Shown: positions 51,201-60,219 of the stretch, piece by piece
How the letters are laid out: each line of letters opens with the position of its first letter
Position numbering within the stretch: position 1 is the first letter of the stretch
From: Cymodocea nodosa
Lineage: Eukaryota > Streptophyta > Magnoliopsida > Alismatales > Cymodoceaceae
DNA: 64,000 bases
Direction of reading: 5' to 3'
NCBI GenBank assembly: GCA_036874045.1
Contig: CM072335.1
Location: 1,322,001-1,386,000 of the forward strand
Notes under the pieces: generated by a model
What the model was told of the DNA's origin: nothing
The model's database searches: none
What the model saw: only the letters and a program-made list of their open reading frames with translations
Position numbers and translations under genes: made by a program

Positions 51201-54200
51201 AAACGATGACAAATTTGTTCTACATTGGACAAATAAACACGAACCAATTCTCTTCTATATTGGCAATCAAGGCACCGAAATGGGCGGTGTGTTTTCTCCC
51301 TCAAATATGAAATGAAAAGACAGATAAGATTAATGCATATTCAGCATAACTCAATCAAACAAAGAAATTCTATCAGGATAATGGTGTAACTAACACATAT
51401 ACAGGTTAATGATAAAATAGCAAAAGATCCAGTGTAAAGAAAAACAACACATATTATTTATAGTTTTCAGATAAAATGCCAAACTACAGGATTGGTAAAA
51501 TGATTTATAGTTTGCCAAACTTGTTTCTTATATGAGAAAAGATATCGGAGAGGTCAACTACAGGCTTGGAAAAATAATTACAATCAAAATAAAGCTATAT
51601 ATGTAGTTATTGGATCGATAGTTTTGATTTTTGTGGTGAGGTGTATAGGAAAATCAAGAGAGAAGTAAAGGAGCAGATAGAATTTTTCTTGAAGAACACA
51701 GGACTGTTCTTTAATGTTTTCCAAAACAGGATTCCTCTTCCACACAGACGTACACACCTCACAGCCTTTTAAAGGCTTTACAACCCTTTAAGACACTAAT
51801 CACACATTCATGACGTGTTACATGGACAGTTACCTGACACCTACACAAGATAACAGAACCAAACATAACTGAAGGTAAATAACTCATGCACGTTCACCTA
51901 TTACATAACTTGCACATATTTAAACAAAACAAAGTACTAAAGCATATTTCCAACAATATAGTCCCACTCAAACCACGAAAGAAAGTCATATTGAAAAATG
52001 ACCTTGAATTGAACGAGAATTTTAAGTTAAAATTTATTACACTTCATGATTTACGAGTAATTATGAATAGATGAAAAGGTGGAGAGGTGTCCTCTATTAC
52101 TTATTTCGAACCCATTTTTATAGCAATACAACCTTGGCAATTTTCAGGAAGAATATGCTCCTCCTTCAGATTTCAAAATTCTTGCAGATGGAGAAGCTAT
52201 GCAAGTCAGATCTCTAAACCAGCTTCTAACAATTTCTATATTTGAAAAGCAAGTGTGACATTCAATAGCACCCTACATTTGAAGGATGTAGCACCCTGAC
52301 CTTTGAAGAATCAGATTCAATCCAAACATCAAATGGTGTTTTTACTTATGGCTACACTATTTATACAAATTTGGCTTGCCAAAGGCACCATTATTCATTT
52401 GAAAAAGAAATCATGTGTCAGCTTTGATTTGATGTGGAATATTACCATTACAGGAGAAGCTAAACTAGGCAAATGCCTCACATAAATTCTTGACATTAAA
52501 CATTACATTGGTGTATAATATTAGATAGAAAGCAATTGAATTTCCTGGTTCTGTCTCATCCACGTTTTATATGAATTTTTTTTGTTCTAAAGAAAGTGAG
52601 AAACTGAAACTATGTTTCAAAAAATCAAAATGGGCATTATATGAAATGGACTTTTTGAAAAGAACACTGAATCTTATTGATAAATAAGATTCCAGTTGGC
52701 CAATAAAAATACTAAACAGCCTTTTCTGTAAAATGGCCAGTCACAACCAATTTTTCCATTTTTCAGAACATTGAACTGAACAAATAAATAACTCCTATAT
52801 GACATTTGCAAAGAAGCAACAATCATTAATCAAAATAATTCAAATATCACAAGCACGACAGTTAAAGAAACTTCACTAGGCTCTTTGCAGTTATTACTGC
52901 TCTATGAAAGGGAGCAAAGTGAGAAAATGAAATAAATTTTAGAACAGATATGTAGTTTGTGCATAGCCATTAAGCTTTCCATCAAGATAGATGGGATAAA
53001 GCATTCAATATCCACAAAACAAGGCAATAAACTAATAAACTAGAGTAAGCTAAGATTATATAACTTTAAAGTTGTGTGGCATGCTCGGCAAAGAGATAGT
53101 TGCAAGTTGCAACAGCCAGAGTACATCTAACATAAGTAGTAATATTGCGCCAATGAAGAGTGTGCCTGCTTTAGCATCATATTTAAAAGTGGACAAGCAA
53201 ATAATATATAAATACCTGATAACCTGTACTTGAGCCTTGATCACAAGAGTATCCTCTTTAATAAATCCATCTAAAACTTTAGACAATTCCATAAACTTCT
53301 TCCATCCCCAATCATGCTCTTTTTTCCAAAATCGATGTAATGTATCTAAGAAACAAAACATAAAAATAAGGACGCAAGGGAAGTTATAAGTGTACTTCAT
53401 AAATGTAAATTCTCAAAAAGAACTGACAATGAAGTTACCAGAATATTTTGATTTTTTTGGATCTTTATTCACCACAGCAATAGTGAATTGAGCAAAATGA
53501 CTCCAACCTACCAATATTCAAAATTAGACTTGAGATGGCAAGCAAAAACTACTATGATGTAATCATTTTCATGATTAATTACAGATCAAACAACACTCAC
53601 ACACATCACAACAAACCTGGAAGCAATTTGTCATGATTAGCGACACAAAGAAACAGAGAGAGGTGATTGCACACATCACATCCTTGTGGGTATATCAAAA
53701 TGTACCTGAAAATCATATTTACCAATTCAGGAAATGTGTAAAGATAAAATGTATTGCTAATTCAAAATTGTCTATTAGTGTTTATACATGAAGATATACT
53801 AATTCAAAATTGTCTAACAGTGTTTATACATGAAGATATACTAATTCAAAATTGTCTATCAGTGTTTATACATGAAGATATAGCCTTATCTGCATTTTAG
53901 TGTGAAAAGCAGACGTGGAAAGAAATGAGAGACAATCTAAGAAGAAAATACTTGAACAAACATGAGGGGCAAGAAGCCTCCTGTTTCAACCCCCTTAATA
54001 CTCTTCCTAAAAATCACTGAATTTTGCACATTTTCTCTCCCATCACTTGATTGCTTCTTTTTCTGATAAACATATTTCACCTCAAGAGTTACACTGCACA
54101 AATAAACAAAAATGATACCAATGTTTCATACACAATAGTTTTTCTTTCATCAAAGATTTTTCTAATTGGCATGGTTTCACAAAGAAGGAGAAATCCTCCA

Positions 54201-57200
54201 TCAAGTTCTGAATAATGTTGCTAAAACCCTCAAATAGTGATCTGGCAATGGTCTAGCACTAAATCTTTCACAGTAAGGTTCTTTCTTCAGGTGCTTCGGG
54301 GAGGTGGACAGCACCTGAATTACCCTTCTCAGATGGTCTGGAATAACAAAAGTCCCCTAAGTTTTTTCATTCAGCAAGTCCTTCACAAGTGTTTGCAAAT
54401 GCAGGTGACCCATCAGAAGCAGCATCAACAATTTTGCAAGCATCTCATCTGCTTCAGCAACTCTGAGAGCTTTTGCCATCTTCTATTTTACTTACCATTT
54501 GGAAATGGCTGGTGCTGCTTGACCAAACAAAAGATACAATTTGCATCATTGGAGAAGTTTTGGTAGCCATGGAGATACAAGGTTCGTTCAAAGGGAAAAA
54601 GAAAGAAATCCGGTTGCTGACTCATCATATTTTGTGGTGGAATGACTGGCTTGAATGAAACAAAGAGCTTTTCCAAATCTCTTATTTTTCTCTAATTCCA
54701 CGGATTCATTTATACTTTAAGGCAGGTACCTGGGCAGCCATTTTGTTTTTTAAGTTTTTCCTATTCTATATATATATGGAATATTACTGAAACATAAATA
54801 ATTTGTTACGAGTTGTTATGTTACATGGGTATAAGGATATCCACATAAGGATCCATTTAACCCCTCTTATATAAATGTTGTAACCCTCTCTTATTAAAGG
54901 TTAATCACTTTTGGTTATACCCTAATCAACATGGTATCAGAGATTGACCAAAAAAAAAAACCTCATCACCCCACCACTCTCTCTCTCCCTCTTGCTGTTG
55001 ATAGTCACCTATGGTCTCTTCCCTTCTCTGGTGACGATAACTATCAACTCACACTCATATGCCTACATCTAAAGCTTTCGTCTTCCCACAACCGTATGTG
55101 CACAACTCCTTTCTTCTCTCCTAATTGACAAGTGTCTCAATTGTGACCATCAAACACCTTCCAGTTGCATGCAAGGTCACTATGCCATTCCTCTACCATG
55201 GCTGCTCCAACAGGCTAGGGTTGTTGCGGGTCGTTCTCCTCCCTATGGCCTTCAGGTCATTCCTATGCAAATAAGCAACTATTGAATCCACTAGACGAGA
55301 GGAGTGTGCAGTCAAGTAGCTATTGAAGTTCTAACCCTTGTTATCCATGTAGGCTGCTGCTCCAACAGGCTAGGGTTGTTGTGTGTCGTTCTCCTCCCTA
55401 TGGCCTTCGGGTCATTCCTATGCAAATAAGCGGCTATTGAATCCACTAGACAAGAGGAGTGTGCAGTCAAGTAGCTGTTGAAGTTCTAACCCTTGTTATC
55501 CATGTAGTCATCATATTATGCACTAGAACTATGTGGATCTGTAGTCATCTAGGGCTGACTACTTGATTGAACTTGATTTGTGTGATTTTCTCCATTGCAG
55601 TTGACAACCAATGGCTACTTTACCAACTTGATGTTAAAATTGTCTTTCTTTATGGTGATCTATCTGAAGAACTCTACATAAAGCAACCTCTTAAATATGT
55701 TACTCAAGGGGAGACTTGAGTATGTAGGTTAAAGAAAGTAATCTATGGGTAGAAACAAAGCTCAAGAGTATGATTTGAAAAATTTAGTTAGGTGGTACTC
55801 AATAAAGGCTTCCAATGTTGTGTTATGGATTACTCTGTTTTTATCAAGTAAGCGAACGATAGTTGTGTTATCTTAGCAATTTATATAGGCAACATTCTGC
55901 TTACAGGGAGTGATGTTGCAGGTAACTTAAAGACAAAGACATACATTCAAACATAATTTTCCATAAAGGATACAAAGCAACCAAGATACTTCCTAGGAAT
56001 TAAGTTTGCATATTCACATGAAAAAATGATGTTGTCCCAACATAAGTATGCTATCCATCTATTGACAGAATTTTGTTATCTTGAGTGTAAACTCAATAAT
56101 ACTCTTGTTGAGCAAAACCCCCCTTTTTGGGACAACTCGTCTGAGAAGTTAAGCAATCCAATGTAATATAGGAGGCTAGTGGGGAAGTTGATATACCTTA
56201 TGGTTACCAAACCTAATATAGCATATATTGTTAGCCTGTCAAGTTTATGTACAAACCAAGGGAGGTTCATTAGATTGGAGAATAACAAGTACTTGTCTAT
56301 CTCAAAGCAACACCAAAGAAAGGTTTGGTTTACAAGAGGCATGGACATTTAAAGGTTAAAGTTTTCTCTAACTGTGGTTATGCAACTGACAAGGGAGAAA
56401 GAAAATCTATCTTAAGATACTACACTTATGTTGGAGAAAACTTGGTGACTTGACATAGTAAGAAGTAAAATATCATTTCCAAGTCTAGTGCAGAGATAAA
56501 ATACAGATCTATGGCAAAGACAGTTTGCAAGATGATCTAGCTTAGATCTCTACTTGATGAACTTGGTGTGAAGATCCAAGAGTCAATGTCTATGCATTCT
56601 AGCAATCAAACGGCAATATATATTACACAAAATGAAACATTTTATGAACGTACCAAGTACATTAAGATTGATTGTCACTATATTTGTAATTTAGTTGTAA
56701 AATGTATCATTTCAACCCCTTATACACCTTCAACTAAAAAGCTTGTTGATATCCATGCTAAGGGGTTGGGTCATGGGGTGTTTGATAATCTTTGTAATAA
56801 GCTGGGAATGAATAATAATTATCTTCCAACTTGAAGGGAAGTGTTAGGAGTTGTTTTGTTATATGGGTATATGGATATCCACATAAGGATCCATTTAACC
56901 CCTCTTGTATAAATGTTGTAACCCTCTCTTATCAATGGTTAATCACTTTTGGTTATGCCCTAATCAACATAATTATTGAAATATATCTTACTGAAATATA
57001 CATACTGATATCATTAAGTTTTATACTTCATATTTCAATATTACCTTAGGATTATTTATTTATTTCAATGTAAGTTGGGAAATAATAGAGCTAAACATAC
57101 AAGGTTACCTGGCTTATCAGGTGGGCACCTTAACAACTATGGATGCATTAGTTTGTTAATCACAAGACTCACTGAATTGGCTCTAAATTTGTTTTTGAGT

Positions 57201-59164
57201 GCCATGGAGGAGAAGTATTGTCAAGCTATGTTTTTTTCTACTTTTTTCCGTTTCTTTCATGTTCATCCCTAAAATCACAGCCGTTTATCTTGTGATACCC
57301 ATCCCCTCACTAGGTCTTGATTGAAATTTTTTTCCCTATTTTCTCTTTTCCCTTATAATGTTACTTTTTTGCTGATTGCTCAAAAAATCTCTTGAAGAAT
57401 AACAAGCATGAAATGAACTAGCTTGAGTGAACCATTGGCTGATACAAGCCAACATCAACACTAAGATATAGTAAATTACAGAAAGTAATTTCAGCTACGG
57501 TCAAGAATGTTCCAGTAGCAAAGTGCAATAATTCTTGCTTTTACATAGGCAGCAACCAGACCTAAGGATGAAAGAGTCTCCAACGAAAGTATAGATGATA
57601 AAAAATGTGATCAAGCAGACCATACTCCTGCAAATTTCATTAAAAGGGTAACTTTTTAACCCTGATAGAAATGTATGCTGGCTTTCTACACGTAGGGGTA
57701 GCAAAATTGGAGCAATGAGTTGGATTCAGGTCAATCTGTTACAATCTAAGGCCTTTATGTTCAACCCAAGCCTGACTCATTTATAAATGGATTGAAATCC
57801 CAGCCCAAATTCAACTCATTTAAATTTGTGTTAAGCTAACCTGACTTGTTTATCTCATTTGTGAAATTGTGTAACCCAACTTGACTGGCCAATTTAACCT
57901 GATGTAGTCGCTACGAGTGTTGCTTGTTATAAAAATCAAATAATTAACTACGTAAACAAGCGTACATTTGTTTACTTTTCCACAAACAAAATAAACAGGT
58001 ATGTGTTTATGCATAAATGTATTTATGTTATAATCATATAAATGTGTGCATATATTTGTGATGTGGTCATATATGGTTTTTTATATAGGTTTGATGGGTC
58101 AAAATGGGCCATTGTCTTTGAACCTGAATTAAGCTTATTTAGAAAATGGGTTGACCCAAATCATCTACCATCAACCTTAACCATAATAGTTGACCCATTG
58201 TTTACAAGACAGGTTAATGAGTCAGGTTTGCTGGTCATCGGTCATGACCCATTTTTCCACTATTAAGTACACAATACATGTTAGAAAGGTGCTAGTCCTT
58301 AGAAAAGTCAGTGCAGTTACTAGTCCTTAAAGAAGTCAGTACAGATGAACGAAGAAGTTGGTGCACAAAAAAACCAGACAAAATGACATGCACAAATATT
58401 GTCAGAAGGCCTGTACCACTTGTAACCGCCAACCTCAAATGCGTTGCTTCGCAACTCTCGTTTGCTAATCTGAGAAAAATTTTCAATCTTCCAGGTAAAT
58501 TTACCATACAATTCAGAGGGTTTAGGTCCTGCATCAATGATAAACAACACAGAATCAGTCCACAACGCCCATTAAGAACCAGCAGCAGCATCTAGAATAA
58601 GAAAAGGAATTGATTAGAGAACTAAATGCAAGACTTATGACAGAAAAGTCATTCTCACACGTTATATATTTCTAGGTAGTAGGTACAGCCATCCTGTACT
58701 CCCCTCAGAAAGAATGAAGACCTCGTAGTTTCTCAAAAGCATGAAATTTACAATATTCCACCACAGGCATAAGTAGGTCATGACATCGAGAATCAAAGCA
58801 ATTGCTCTCATATTATGATACATGCATTAGAAACATAACCAACAAACAGAAATTGGATATCTGTTTATCAATTGACAGCTGAAAAAGGGCCTAAAAGCTG
58901 ACATGTTGGCGTGCCTCTGTTTAGACTGTGGAAAATGAGAAGTAACTTAATGAACGGAAAAGAAGAAAAAGAGAACATACCAACATCATCATCGTCATCA
59001 GTGTCCCAGTATGGCGGTGAAGTGGACGGTGTACCATTCTCAACCTGCTCACACGACCGCCATTCTGCAAGTTCACCTGACTGAGAACGTTGCCCACTTG
59101 AAATATCATCCACCGACGAGGATCTACCTTCAGCACCACAGTCATCATTCGCGACTCCCGACAT
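33215..59164 (-). CDS. MUSE13/14: MATH/TRAF-like domain protein, MUSE13/MUSE14 (TRAF1A/B) family
   Basis: Plant adaptor which in Arabidopsis bridges SCF-CPR1 to NLR immune receptors and also acts in autophagy. Coding exons in transcript order: 59164-58981, 58528-58417, 53705-53617, 53507-53439, 53345-53216, 51299-51141, 51062-50696, 44872-44760, 43647-43500, 42626-42157, 42083-41882, 34483-33215. The total is 3312 nt (1103 aa plus stop), and all phases agree; Arabidopsis members are about 1050-1080 aa. The N-terminus is acidic and Ser-rich. The MATH domain spans roughly residues 65-200 (KFTWKIENFSQISKRELRSN, LIYPQGCDVCNHLSLFLCVA, FWKKEHDWGWKKFMEL). A conserved CLDCQYRREL / EERRGKLSKLIEDK block follows, then VVKHFFIEKEVTSTLVMDSL and a charged coiled-coil (AYQEAVALKRQEELIREEEA, Lys-rich run). 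The last 600 residues are Ser/Thr/Pro-rich and probably disordered. The intron between exons 2 and 3 (4.7 kb) splits the MATH domain and holds LINE and copia insertions. Its partner copy is at 63846-63999. Confidence 0.94.
34484..36479. other. MUSE-like intron 11, part without clear element
   Basis: AT-rich; a TATA-like stretch and C-rich segment near 35130-35260 could be a worn LTR, but no paired copy was found. Confidence 0.4.
36480..37957 (+). mobile_element. Ty1/copia remnant (gag traces, pre-integrase, RT end, RNase H), interrupted at its 3' end
   Basis: Plus frames, antisense to the MUSE gene. About 37090-37250 reads as the pre-integrase region (DGHSYP, IPNLPVNLLSIS). About 37360-37720 reads as the end of RT and the start of RNase H (YLIGKLIYL, FVHELR, LVYRRNGHLH). 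About 37740-37957 is RNase H (IEINCHYIRDKVIKRIIYTP, DVFTKKL). The RT core is missing and stops are frequent. It continues at 39072. Confidence 0.82.
37958..39071. mobile_element. inverted-repeat DNA element inserted in copia RNase H
   Basis: The left end GGGTCTGTTTATACATCTAA mirrors the right end read on minus, GGGTATTTGTACATCTAAAA. The flanks are ACTAA (37953-37957) and ACCAA (39072-39076), a possible imperfect duplication. Copia coding reads DVFTKKL before it and LCNNMGMIELYALT after it, which independently bounds the insertion. The interior has a CAT microsatellite (38270-38306), a polypyrimidine run (38390-38510) and a minisatellite (38631-38800). No transposase. Confidence 0.65.
38631..38800 (+). 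repeat. minisatellite, five units of 35-37 bp
   Basis: Units start at 38631, 38668, 38703, 38738 and 38775, each opening with (G/A)ATTCA(A/G)ACCA and containing GTGTGAGA. It is confined to the inside of the inverted-repeat element. Confidence 0.8.
39072..39330 (+). mobile_element. 3' end of the interrupted copia element with the start of its 3' LTR
   Basis: LCNNMGMIELYALT then a stop reproduces the usual copia C-terminus (LCNKLGM..IYAPT). An LTR-like sequence starts TGTTGGTGAATGGG at 39153 and has a TATA-like region (CCATATAAATATG). The right boundary is uncertain and no 5' LTR was found. Confidence 0.6.
39830..40990 (-). mobile_element. Ty1/copia remnant: gag, zinc knuckle and pre-integrase
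   Basis: Minus frames read, in order: gag (TLRKTYRYEKNIIRTF, DYYSTLRRLIEELDLY, CREELAITVFLLDLN), a Gly-rich knuckle region (GRGGSGNCQFMYCQHYG), then pre-integrase (TSTFFDRLSSTTDISIAIIF, GQGDI.ASSQIRLNNVIYVP) and LWHNQLG. It is sense to the MUSE gene and related to 10400-11780. Frameshifts and stops make it dead. Confidence 0.85.
40991..41881. other. MUSE-like intron 11, end proximal to exon 11
   Basis: Contains a T/C-rich run at about 41040-41180; otherwise nothing recognised. Confidence 0.5.
42627..43499. other. MUSE-like intron 9, nothing recognised
   Basis: Plain AT-rich intron between exons 9 and 10. Confidence 0.6.
43814..44144. repeat. interspersed duplicated blocks in MUSE-like intron 8
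   Basis: A 22-bp block (GATGCAAGCTAGGGTTGGTC..) occurs at 43814-43835 and 43899-43920. A 48-bp block beginning TATCCAACAGACAT occurs at 43924-43971 and again, diverged, at 44097-44144. These look like old local duplications. Confidence 0.7.
44873..47379. other. MUSE-like intron 7, part without identified mobile element
   Basis: AT-rich, with a GT/G-run at about 45515-45535. A 51-bp-period duplication starts at 46629 and 46680 (CCTTGAATAACCACATTTTA...). No protein remnant. Confidence 0.5.
47380..48000 (-). mobile_element. Ty1/copia reverse-transcriptase remnant
   Basis: Minus frames read PPGGTISGCRWVFVIKGNAD, GSIDR.KACLIAKGF, TYAYDYSETSLVAH and YLDTIVKNDF, then LNKVLGYGLKSS. This is the start of the copia RT (pattern P.gkk.igcrWVFkiK...GsveRyKARLVAkGy.Q...DY.eTfsPVa). 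It is degenerate and in the same sense as the MUSE gene. Confidence 0.88.
48001..49189. other. MUSE-like intron 7, middle part
   Basis: Contains a CA/TA-rich run (about 48160-48240); no protein remnant recognised. Confidence 0.45.
49190..49690 (-). mobile_element. L1-type LINE fragment (post-RT region)
   Basis: Minus frames give LLGKWLWCLN and then SLGNGVGVSFWRNVWVGECP with LFQIFS. This is the lGKWlWRf...vGdG..v.FW.D.W.gd.pL...FP.Lf pattern of plant L1 polyproteins. Several stops. Confidence 0.8.
49691..50695. other. MUSE-like intron 7, part proximal to exon 7
   Basis: AT-rich; nothing recognised. Confidence 0.5.
51300..53215. other. MUSE-like intron 5, nothing firmly assignable
   Basis: A stretch at about 51610-51860 has LTR-like composition but no partner; no coding remnant could be confirmed. 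Confidence 0.4.
53757..53882. repeat. three-copy 42-bp tandem repeat just upstream of an acceptor
   Basis: Units start at 53757, 53799 and 53841 (CTAATTCAAAATTGTCTA...) and are nearly identical. On the transcribed strand the array lies about 50-175 nt before the exon 3 acceptor at 53706. Confidence 0.9.
54200..54745 (+). mobile_element. L1-type LINE 3' fragment (zinc-binding segment to C-terminus)
   Basis: Plus frames: SFTVRFFLQVLRGGGQHLNY, PSQMVWNNKSPLSFF, then WNDWLERNKELFQ. This is the plant L1 order (..fps..vWn..aP.kv.FF... then ..tvWkeRN.raF). It is antisense to the MUSE gene, in the intron that splits the MATH domain. Frameshifts separate the blocks. Confidence 0.75.
54804..54931 (+). 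repeat. 5' LTR of the copia element
   Basis: 128 bp, TG...CA ends, about 94% identical by eye to 56842-56969. It has a TATA-like TTATATAAATG. Confidence 0.93.
54932..54944 (+). promoter_or_regulatory. retrotransposon primer-binding site
   Basis: TGGTATCAGAG, complementary to the 3' end of initiator tRNA-Met, starts at the base after the 5' LTR. Confidence 0.92.
55201..55507 (+). repeat. 154-bp tandem duplication inside the copia element
   Basis: 55201-55354 and 55355-55507 are nearly identical, starting GCTGCTCCAACAGGCTAGGG. It lies in the stretch that replaces gag, protease and integrase. Confidence 0.9.
56842..56969 (+). repeat. 3' LTR of the copia element
   Basis: Partner of 54804-54931; followed at once by the TAATT duplication. 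Confidence 0.93.
57693..58262. mobile_element. possible hAT-like short element
   Basis: Starts TAGGGGTAGCAAAATTGG and ends in TGACCCATTTTTCCACTA, with repeated TGGGTTGACCCA-type motifs inside. Such TAGGGGTGGCAAA...GGGTCATGACCC elements are common in plants (recalled, not searched). The termini match only loosely and no duplication was found. Confidence 0.4.
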
Positions 59165-60010
59165 TTACTTATTCCCCTTTTGCTAACCTGCACACAGAAA
59201 TACCCTAGTCAAAACATATGCGTGAAGATTATGAGACATCCAGCACCTTCAACATCTATTAAAATAACCAACAATCCAGTTTCCCGTAACCTTAAAAAAA
59301 CCCTTTCAAGAATGCAAATTCCTGCAGAAGAAGAACAACGCACAACAAAGTATAAGAGCAAGCCGTCAGAAATGGAATTCGCACAAGAGTAGCACATGCA
59401 ATCGAAATTCCTTCACATGACAACCAAAGAACGACCCTAACAAAGTCGACCCAAGCTCACAAGCAATCCAATACCGCAGGCCGCACAAGACCATCCGCTC
59501 ATTCTCAATCCCAGCACACTTACACATACACACACACACACACACACAAAAAAACTCATTAAAAAGAACACAAAGAAAAACCAGACAAAACCCCAGTCCA
59601 CATCGCTCGACCCAAAAACCAATCTAAGATCCAAAATTGGCAACGGCCCATCCTCATGCACAAGAAATCCCTCCGACACACCATCGGTCGTCCGGCACAA
59701 ACAAACAAACCAACCGTCAGCAAATCCGTGTCGGGGGCGGATGAAGGCGAAAGAACGGAAACGAAATCGACCGCCGACGAAAACCCCGAAGGATCTGAAA
59801 GAAATCGATAACCTCTCTGACCACGGGCACCCGGTGAGGTATTCGGATCTCGCTCCCCCACCCCGGTTCTGATGGCGGTATCACTGCGAGCTCGCGACAG
59901 ATGATGGTCTGCTGGACGGGGAGAAAGAGGGGTGATGCAAAGGGGGTGGGGAGAGAGGGGGGGGGGGGCGGCCAACGGTGGGGAAGGGAAGGGCAAATGG
60001 AGAGCAAGGG
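59165..60010 (-). other. 5' leader and leader intron of the MUSE-like gene
   Basis: A good acceptor (GTGTGCAG|GTTAGC, exon starting at 59187) precedes the ATG, so the leader is spliced. The GC-rich upstream part (about 59560-60010) is a likely non-coding first exon. It contains a C-run on the transcribed strand (G-run at about 59955-59968 on plus) and Pro/Ser-rich frames up to 145 codons that look like leader sequence. The leader donor was not resolved. Confidence 0.5.
59522..59548. repeat. CA microsatellite in the MUSE-like leader region
   Basis: Uninterrupted CA dinucleotides, in the probable leader intron. Confidence 0.9.
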
Positions 60011-60192
60011 GACAAATAAATAGAAACCGCCTATACTTTATAACATGATATGGAGTTTGCCATTATATATTATGTACATTTTCAATGGAAAAGGAGGACT
60101 GTGGTTATAAATATAGACTTTTAACAATGGTTTCTTTTTTAATATTTTTATTTAAATATATATAGTTATACTTGTCGACAGACATATTTTAA

Positions 60193-60219
60193 ATATATAT
60201 ATATATATATATATATATA
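60193..60219. repeat. AT microsatellite upstream of the MUSE-like gene
   Basis: Pure AT dinucleotides about 0.2 kb beyond the presumed leader. Confidence 0.9.

Larger units (their letters stand above)
54804..56969 (+). mobile_element. structurally complete, internally deleted Ty1/copia element
   Basis: Two 128-bp LTRs (54804-54931 and 56842-56969; TGTTA...AACA) differ at about 8 positions. A perfect 5-bp target duplication TAATT lies at 54799-54803 and 56970-56974. The primer-binding site TGGTATCAGAG directly follows the 5' LTR, and a purine run GAAGGGAAG precedes the 3' LTR. Coding traces: copia RT from about 55610 (FFMV or FLYGDL, SEELYIKQPLKYVTQG, YIGNILLTGSDVAGNL, PRYFLGIKFAYS, RRLVGKLIYLMVTKPNIAYI), and RNase H at 56570-56830 (TKYIKIDCHYICNLVVKCII, NLCNKLGM). 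Gag, protease and integrase are missing. Many stops make it non-functional. It is antisense to the MUSE gene. Confidence 0.95.

Noticed and set aside
52303..52485. 60-codon plus frame as a retroelement fragment
   Set aside because: Tried against copia and gypsy patterns; no motif could be matched with confidence.
53757..53882. Regular repeats as a CRISPR array
   Set aside because: Contiguous units without spacers, in a plant intron.
59559..59996. 145-codon Pro-rich minus frame as a separate gene
   Set aside because: Low complexity, and lies in the leader of the MUSE-like gene.
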